This document shows, piece by piece, positions 58,241 through 64,000 of a stretch of 64,000 nt of DNA (position 1 is its first letter; each line of letters opens with the position of its first letter). A program made the translations under genes and the position numbers. The DNA comes from Carex sylvatica (taxonomy: Eukaryota > Streptophyta > Magnoliopsida > Poales > Cyperaceae). Below the pieces are notes generated by a model. It saw nothing but the letters and a program-made list of their open reading frames with translations. It ran no database searches and had not been told where the DNA came from. The stretch is taken from the NCBI GenBank assembly GCA_964058845.1, contig CAXKVR010000094.1, forward strand, positions 62,001 through 126,000, written 5' to 3'.

Positions 58241-58911
58241 GAGAATTAGATGAACAGGAGAGGACAAGGGATGAAGAAGAAGCTTACTTGAGAGCCTTGA
58301 CAGCTCCTGCTCAAGTCTATGAGGCAACAGAGCCTATGAACTTGGAGGTCGAAAATCCGCAAATTGAGGTTATGCAAGAACAAGCACCACCACCATTGCA
58401 GCCTCAACCTTTGGAGCTAGAGGGTCAGCAAAACTTGAGAAGAAGTGCAAGAATATCTGTTCGAGGAGTGACCAAGAGGTACAGTAATGTGAAGCCTAGA
58501 GGGAAGAAGTCGGTTAAGGATGGTAATGTGGAGTTGGATCCGAATTAGCAAGCAGAATTGTTAATGGCTTTAAGGAAGGAGTCCTTGGCTGCGAATCCAC
58601 TTCAGCAACACAGCACTGATCAAGTAGACCGTTACTGTGGTTTGAAAGATGTAACATTGGAGTTTATCAATTCAGTGGCCTCAGGTTCGGGGCTGAGAAG
58701 GGAGGTGCAAGATCCAAGCTCAACAGTGGCTACTTATGGACTAGGTAATGAAGGCAGTGGGGTTCCAGTGAGCCCAAATCAAGAAATTGAAGCACCAGCA
58801 AATGTAATTCATGGGGTAGGAAATTTAAATGAGTCTATATTATATGGGTTTGAGTTTGATAATGTGGATGATTTCTCTGATGAGGAGGATCATCATTCAC
58901 CGGCTAATTAG
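58241..58911 (+). pseudogene. LINE D ORF1, C-terminal part
   Basis: Open in one frame from the element's first bases (ELDEQERTRDEEEAYLRAL) to a stop at 58909-58911, with one in-frame TAG at 58546-58548. Acidic, Pro/Gln-rich, with a basic QNLRRSARISVRG patch. The zinc knuckles expected upstream are lost by truncation. Confidence 0.75.
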
Positions 58912-59065
58912 AGCCGTGTGGATTCTAGGTAGTTGCCTTGTGTTTAGGTGTTTAATTTTGTGATACCGTGCATGTGCCGGGTTTGGAATGCCGCCAAGTG
59001 TATTTTGTGTGTACTACCTTTATTAATGATGAATGCAATTTCTTTTCCTATTAATATTTTAAATT

Positions 59066-62000
59066 AGAATGTGCGAGGGTTAGGAGATGGCAAAAAATGT
59101 GCGATTATAAAAGATCTTACAACCGAACATAATTCGTACATTATTTGCTTTCAAGAAACCAAGTGGAGTAATTGTTCTTTCTTTAATATAAGGCAAGTTT
59201 GCCTGACTAAATTTAGACAATATTTATCTTTAAATGCGGAAGGGTAAAGAGAAGGAATCATGCTCACGTGAAGCTATGTTTTCTCAATCATTGACTCCTT
59301 CATTTTACAATACACAACCTCTGTAATTATTAAAAAAAAGATTTAATTTTTATGTATACAGGAGTATATGGACCTCAAGAGGATCTGGACAAGAGAATTT
59401 TTTTACAAGAATTAATAAATATTCGAGCCTTCACATGGTCAAACAAATGGTCATTCCTGACATTCTCAAAATTAGATAGGGTCCTTCTATCTAGCCACTA
59501 GAATGATTGCGGAGCCTCCTTTGACTTGTGTGATTTACCGGCCATTGCATCCGACCATGTGCCGCTGATGTTGAGAATCACACCACATATCAACCTACCA
59601 AAGTGACATTTTAAATTTGAAACTTTCTGGCTTAATTATCAGGAAATTCATGAAGTGGTGTCAGAGGCATGGTTGTCCACTTCAGACTAGGACCCGATAA
59701 AGAGCATTAAGAAAAAAATTATGCGATTCAACAAGAACTCAGGAGATGGGCCCTGAACAAATTCAAGAAAAGAGACACGTACCTTTCTCGCTCCAAATGG
59801 GTCCTGCAAACAACTTGACATAGTAGAAGAAACCAGGAAACTCAATACGTTCGAGTTTCGACTGAGAATTCGGCTAAGAGAACACATACGGGTTCTAGCA
59901 GGCAACAAGGAAGCCAAATGAAAGCAAAGATCAGGATGCACCTGGCTTAAGCTCAGTGATAAAAATACAAGATACTTCCATGTAGTGGCTAATGGCAGAA
60001 AGAACGCGAATTCACTAGTGTCTGTGGTATAGGATACTGGGACAACGGTCCCGACTAATGATATGCCAAAATTTCTGCATTGACATTTTTTGGAAATTAT
60101 GGGACACAGGGTGCCGCACCTGCGACCTTTTGATCTGTCTGAAAAAATTGGTCCTTGTCTGGCAAACGAATTGAGATGTCTAGATGATCCAATCACCGAA
60201 GAGGAAACTCTAAGGGCCATTAATGACATGCCTAGGGGGAAGGCAAGCGGGCCTGATGGGCTACCAATAGAATTTTATCAAGTTTTCTGGCAATTGATTA
60301 AGCAAGACATTATGGCCTTTATCAATGAGTTTAGCTCAAATAATGCGTGTATAAAGAGGCTTAACACGGCTTCCATCACACTCATTCCTAAGAAGCTTAA
60401 TCCAGAGAGAGTATCAAACTACAGACCGATCAGTGTAATAAATACGATTGCCAAATTGATCACCAAGATCCTAGCTAACAGGTTGCGGCCCCACCTATCA
60501 AAGATGATCACGCCAAATCAGACGGCTTTCATCCAGGGAAGATCTCTGATGGAATCTTTCCTATCTGCAAGGGAATTTTTGAGCTTTTGTGTAAAAAAGA
60601 AACTGTCGGCGGTGCTGTACAAAGTAGACTTTGAGAAAGCCTTTGATACAATAGATTGGTGCTTCTTAATTAACCTTCTAATGGAGAGGGGGTTCCCGCC
60701 ACAATGGACTTCCTCGATTCTGAACATTCTCCGTACATCCTCTTCCTCGATTAGGGTCAATGGAGTGCACTCGGGTTTCTTTCGGCATAGAAGGGGTTTG
60801 CGTCAGGGAGACCCGCTATCGCCTATGTTATTTATCCTGGTAGCAGACTCGTTAAACAGATTCCTTACAAATGTTGTTGAAACGATGCCTGCACCGGTAT
60901 TATTATCCCCATAAACAATTCAATATGCATACGACACACTCATAATCTGTGAGGTGCATCCGACAACTCTGAGAATTATCAGCCAGGTGTTAGATGCGTA
61001 TGCGACTATGACAAGGCTCAAGATCAATAGGGAAAAAAGCTCCTTTGTGCCAGTAGCAGTCCCAGGGACTGGTGCAGGTGATCCAGACTATTCTATCTTC
61101 ACCCTCTTCCACCTTACCAATAAGGTATCTGGGATTACCCTTGACAGTCAAACAACTAAGGAAGATTGAGTACCAGCCAATGCTATCGGCGGTATAAGGA
61201 AAATTGGAGGGGTGGATATCAAACTTTCTTTCATATGGGGGTAGGATAACACTGGTCAAGGCAGTCCTGTCAGCCATGCCTCTGCATTACATGCAGACAC
61301 TTAAGGTCCTGATTGGAGTTATCCGACATATAGATGGAATGAGAAGGAGATTCCTCTGGAAGGGAAATGGTATTTACGATGGGATAAATTGCTTGTCAAA
61401 TTGGGAAATGGTCTGTATCCTTAAGATTAATGAAGGATTAGGTGTCATTGACCTAGCGGGTTAGAATGATGCTCTAATGGCCAAATGGATTTGGACTATG
61501 GAGGCTAATAGTAGTGGACTTTGGGCCAACACTGTACGAAGATTGTATGGCATAACTACAGCTGAACAACTAAGAGTACTGACCCAAGATGCCTCCTTTT
61601 TTATAAAGAATCTCACGAAAGTTGTTCCATTTTACTTGACCTTGGTGGATAGCAACGGTGATGTAATCCGCTGGCGGTGGACCAATACGGGTCGGTTTTC
61701 ATGTGCATCAGCTTATGCAATGATGCATAACTGGGGGCTAAGATCTTCGACACAATGGAGGCTGTGGAAAATTAAGGTTTATATGAAGGTCAATATTTTC
61801 TTATGGCTTATGTTGGAAGATAAGATCCTGACTCAGGAAGTACTTGGGGTAAGGGGATGCATAGTGCAGTTGGGATGTCATCTATGTGACTCCACCGCGA
61901 CGGAGTCAAGAGACAACCTTATGTGGGAATGCCCCTTCGCAAGAAGATTTTGGAGGGACATGGGTGCTCAACATAACATAGTGATTGGGAACAATGTTGA

Positions 62001-62202
62001 GGGGATCTTGAAAATTTGGATTCAAGAACATTATAATCGGACTCCGAGACAAAGAACTCACTAAGATATAATTTGGGCTGCAGGAGCATGGGTTCTCTGG
62101 TGAAAGAGAAATAGAAGGCTATTCTCTAATAAAAGAACATTAGTGAGTGGCCTTATCAATAATACGGCTATGGAAATTATCCTGTGGACGCATTCGGTGT
62201 AA
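59066..62202 (+). pseudogene. LINE D ORF2: endonuclease, reverse transcriptase, zf-RVT; broken
   Basis: It starts near 59066 with NVRGLG (the codon before is TAG). The endonuclease part (CFQETKWSN) has many stops and shifts up to 59690. The RT frame is open at 60090-60914 with RGKASGPDGLPIEFYQ, LIPKKLNPERVSNYRPISVI, YKVDFEKAFDTIDW and LRQGDPLSPMLF. After a TAA the same frame gives the catalytic box as YAYD in place of YADD (near 60928). A shift between 61169 and 61204 leads to LVKAVLSAMPLHYMQ. The zinc-binding segment (CHLCDSTATESRDNLMWECP) lies near 61878-61937. Confidence 0.88.
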
Positions 62203-62420
62203 ATAGAGAAGATCATTTTATGTAAATCTGTATATATTTCAGTAGCTTAAAAATGATAAATATAAGGCCTTGTGTATAAACTTTTTCTTATCAATGCATT
62301 TGTTGACATTTATTTATGCCAACCATAAAAAAAAATTGACCAATAATATTGCAGCAGTTAGGTAGCTCACTGTAGTGCTATTCAACTTTCAAATATCTAA
62401 AATTTAGTAAGCTCTGGACA

Positions 62421-62904
62421 ATAATGAAGACGGTACTGGAACTGTACTGATCCTGATTCTGCAAAAATTGTGTACTCATATATGTCATAAAAGAGATGAG
62501 TAAGAGTACATTGTTTTATAAGATTATTAGATAATTTTCTGAACTCATGTCCACAAATGGAAAGCGCATTTTTTTATAAGATTATTAGATAATTTTCTGA
62601 ATGTATTCTTTCGTGTCGAATCCCTCAATTAATAATATTCTCCCATAACATGGAATGTTGCAATAATGAAGACGGTACTGGAACTGTACTGATCCTGATT
62701 GTGCAAAAATTGTGTACTCATATATGTCATAAAAGAGCTAAGTAAGAGTACATTGTTTTATAAGATTATTAGATAATTTTCTGAATTCATGTCCACGAAT
62801 GGAAAGCGCATTGTTTTATAAGATTATTAGATAATTTTCTGAATGTATTCTTTCGTGTCGAATCCCTCAATTAATAATATTCTCCCATAACATGGAATGT
62901 TGCA
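62421..62904. repeat. Two-copy tandem duplication, 242 bp, with inner repeat
   Basis: ATAATGAAGACGGTACTGGA occurs at 62421 and 62663, and the whole 242-bp unit is nearly identical. Inside each unit the phrase TTTTATAAGATTATTAGATA with ATTTTCTGAA occurs twice, about 60-80 bases apart, so an older small duplication was carried into the larger one. Confidence 0.93.
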
Positions 62905-62905
62905 A

Positions 62906-63730
62906 TGTGCGTCTAACATTCAGGGACCCATGATTTTCGTGAGGGGGCAAAAAAATATTGAATCGGGTTTAAATAGCTAATTAGATTTAAAACCATTAAC
63001 TAATTGGATACTCGATAAAAAGTAATGTTTTGACTTATATTTTTCAATATTATGACTTATAATTTCTAATTCTATAACTTATAATTAATATTACCAATCA
63101 TAATTCAAGAAATTTATTTTGATTTTAATACTAAATTTAACCCGAATTACAAATCAAACAGCCAGAGGGGGGCAAAAATTTTTTTAGGGAGGGGCAAAGT
63201 CGATCGGTACTAATAGATCACCACTAAAACTCAAAATCCAGGGGAGGCTGCCTCTCCTGTGCTACAGTAGATCCGCCCTACCAACACCCATGGAGAAATT
63301 TTACATGTTTTATATGTATTTTTTAAAATGTTTAATTGTAAATATTCTTAAAAGAGTATTTTTTTTAGTAGAGTCGAAATGATTTATGTGTTAATTGCAC
63401 CTCACATTCTCTAATTTTAAAGTTTAAATAGTTAATTAGAATCGCTCAACATGATATATAAATTAAAATTTACTTGGAGATTAAAATTTTATATTAATTT
63501 TTTTTTAAAATTTAACTATTTTTTAAATAAGTGTACAATCATTATTTTTGAATGGTGTTAGATATTTTGAAAAAAAAAAATCTGTACTTATTTAAAAAAT
63601 AGTAATTATATCTTGTTTTATTTAACATTTCTTTATTTCTTTCCTCAACTAACTAGTTTTCTTTTCTAGCTATAATTATCAATTATAATGATGGTCCATA
63701 CAAATTAATTAGTAGATTTTGTCTCCCTTA
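62906..63730. other. Intergenic, possible retroelement scar
   Basis: GAGGGGGCAAAAA near 62940 and GAGGGGGGCAAAAATT near 63165, plus CCAGGGGAGGCTGCCTCTCC near 63238, look like scattered bits of one repeat. No gene. Confidence 0.4.
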
Positions 63731-64000
63731 TTTTTTTTCTCTCTCTCTCTCCCCCTCTTCCATCTCCCACTTTCTCCCACCTCGAAATTATAAATACGAT
63801 AAGCTCCCTCCCTCTCTCACATCCGCTTAGCTTTTCCATCTCTACCTACTACTCTCTCTCCAGCGGACGTTCTGTTGGAGAGCATCCATCACTCTATCCC
63901 AATCAAGTACGCCTCCGTCGGGTATGAATATTTCATCGTGTATGAATAAATTCTTGATATACTTCGTCCTAATTATGCACTCCTCCATCGGGTCAGATCC
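63731..64000 (+). promoter_or_regulatory. Core promoter and leader of a gene running off the right edge
   Basis: A CT-rich tract (63738-63780) is followed by TATAAATA at 63789-63796, then by another pyrimidine patch (63803-63820) and a leader with less AT bias. GCCTCCGTCGGGT near 63911 and CTCCTCCATCGGGT near 63980 are near repeats in the leader. No long ATG frame starts before the window ends, so the coding part would be outside. Confidence 0.45.

Larger units (their letters stand above)
58241..62331 (+). mobile_element. 5'-truncated L1-type LINE (copy D), 16-bp target duplication
   Basis: AAAATTGACCAATAAT lies at 58225-58240 and 62332-62347. The 3' end merges into a run of nine A. The element begins inside ORF1 in frame and then has ORF2, a 3' UTR and the tail, 4.09 kb in all. 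Same strand as copies A and C. Confidence 0.92.

Noticed and set aside
62941..63290. Solo LTR
   Set aside because: GGGGGCAAA words recur but no TG...CA ends with a 5-bp duplication could be found.

Overview
The window is nuclear DNA of a flowering plant. It is AT-rich, its genes are intron-bearing with GT-AG splice sites, and it carries plant-type L1 LINEs, plant MITE families, a nuclear copy of mitochondrial DNA and neprosin-domain genes. I cannot name the species.

Host genes that look intact are few: (1) a two-exon gene at 7902-9674 (+) for a Lys/Ser-rich protein with a C-terminal multi-pass membrane domain; (2) a six-exon neprosin-domain gene at 15993-17960 (-); (3) a tRNA-Arg(ACG) at 30185-30257 (-), divergent from (4) a ten-exon LIN1/CD2BP2-like spliceosomal gene at 30381-33840 (+); (5) a six-exon neprosin-domain gene at 42600-45082 (+). 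A tandem sister of (5) at 46693-49233 is broken by a 4-bp TA insertion. More neprosin debris lies at 28350-28530 and 54712-55500. A TATA box and CT-rich leader at the right edge suggest a gene starting just beyond the window.

The rest is mostly mobile DNA. Four LINE copies are visible. Three have recognisable target-site duplications: 23456-26155 (+), 35242-41282 (-, near full length) and 58241-62331 (+). The fourth, 53273-54033 (+), is a fragment. All are disabled. Several inverted-repeat (foldback/MITE) elements have 9-10 bp target duplications of the Mutator type (3077, 4253, 5053, 6035, 17017). A Tourist-like MITE sits inside the first LINE. CACTA-like ends occur near 27910 and 45607. Tandem repeats are at 2450 (AT-rich), 29345 (about 411-437 bp x2), 45690, 56006 (177 bp x4.5) and 62421 (242 bp x2). 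The 21.8-22.4 kb stretch holds a broken NAC-domain fragment beside mitochondrial cox2 and atp1 pieces.

The most interesting biology is the neprosin cluster. The proteins keep signal peptide, neprosin fold motifs and most cysteines, but lack the usual N-terminal activation peptide, and at both positions of the catalytic glutamates (E188 and E297 of Nepenthes neprosin) they carry Ile/Ala and Thr/Ser. They look like secreted pseudoproteases that are expanding and decaying by local duplication.
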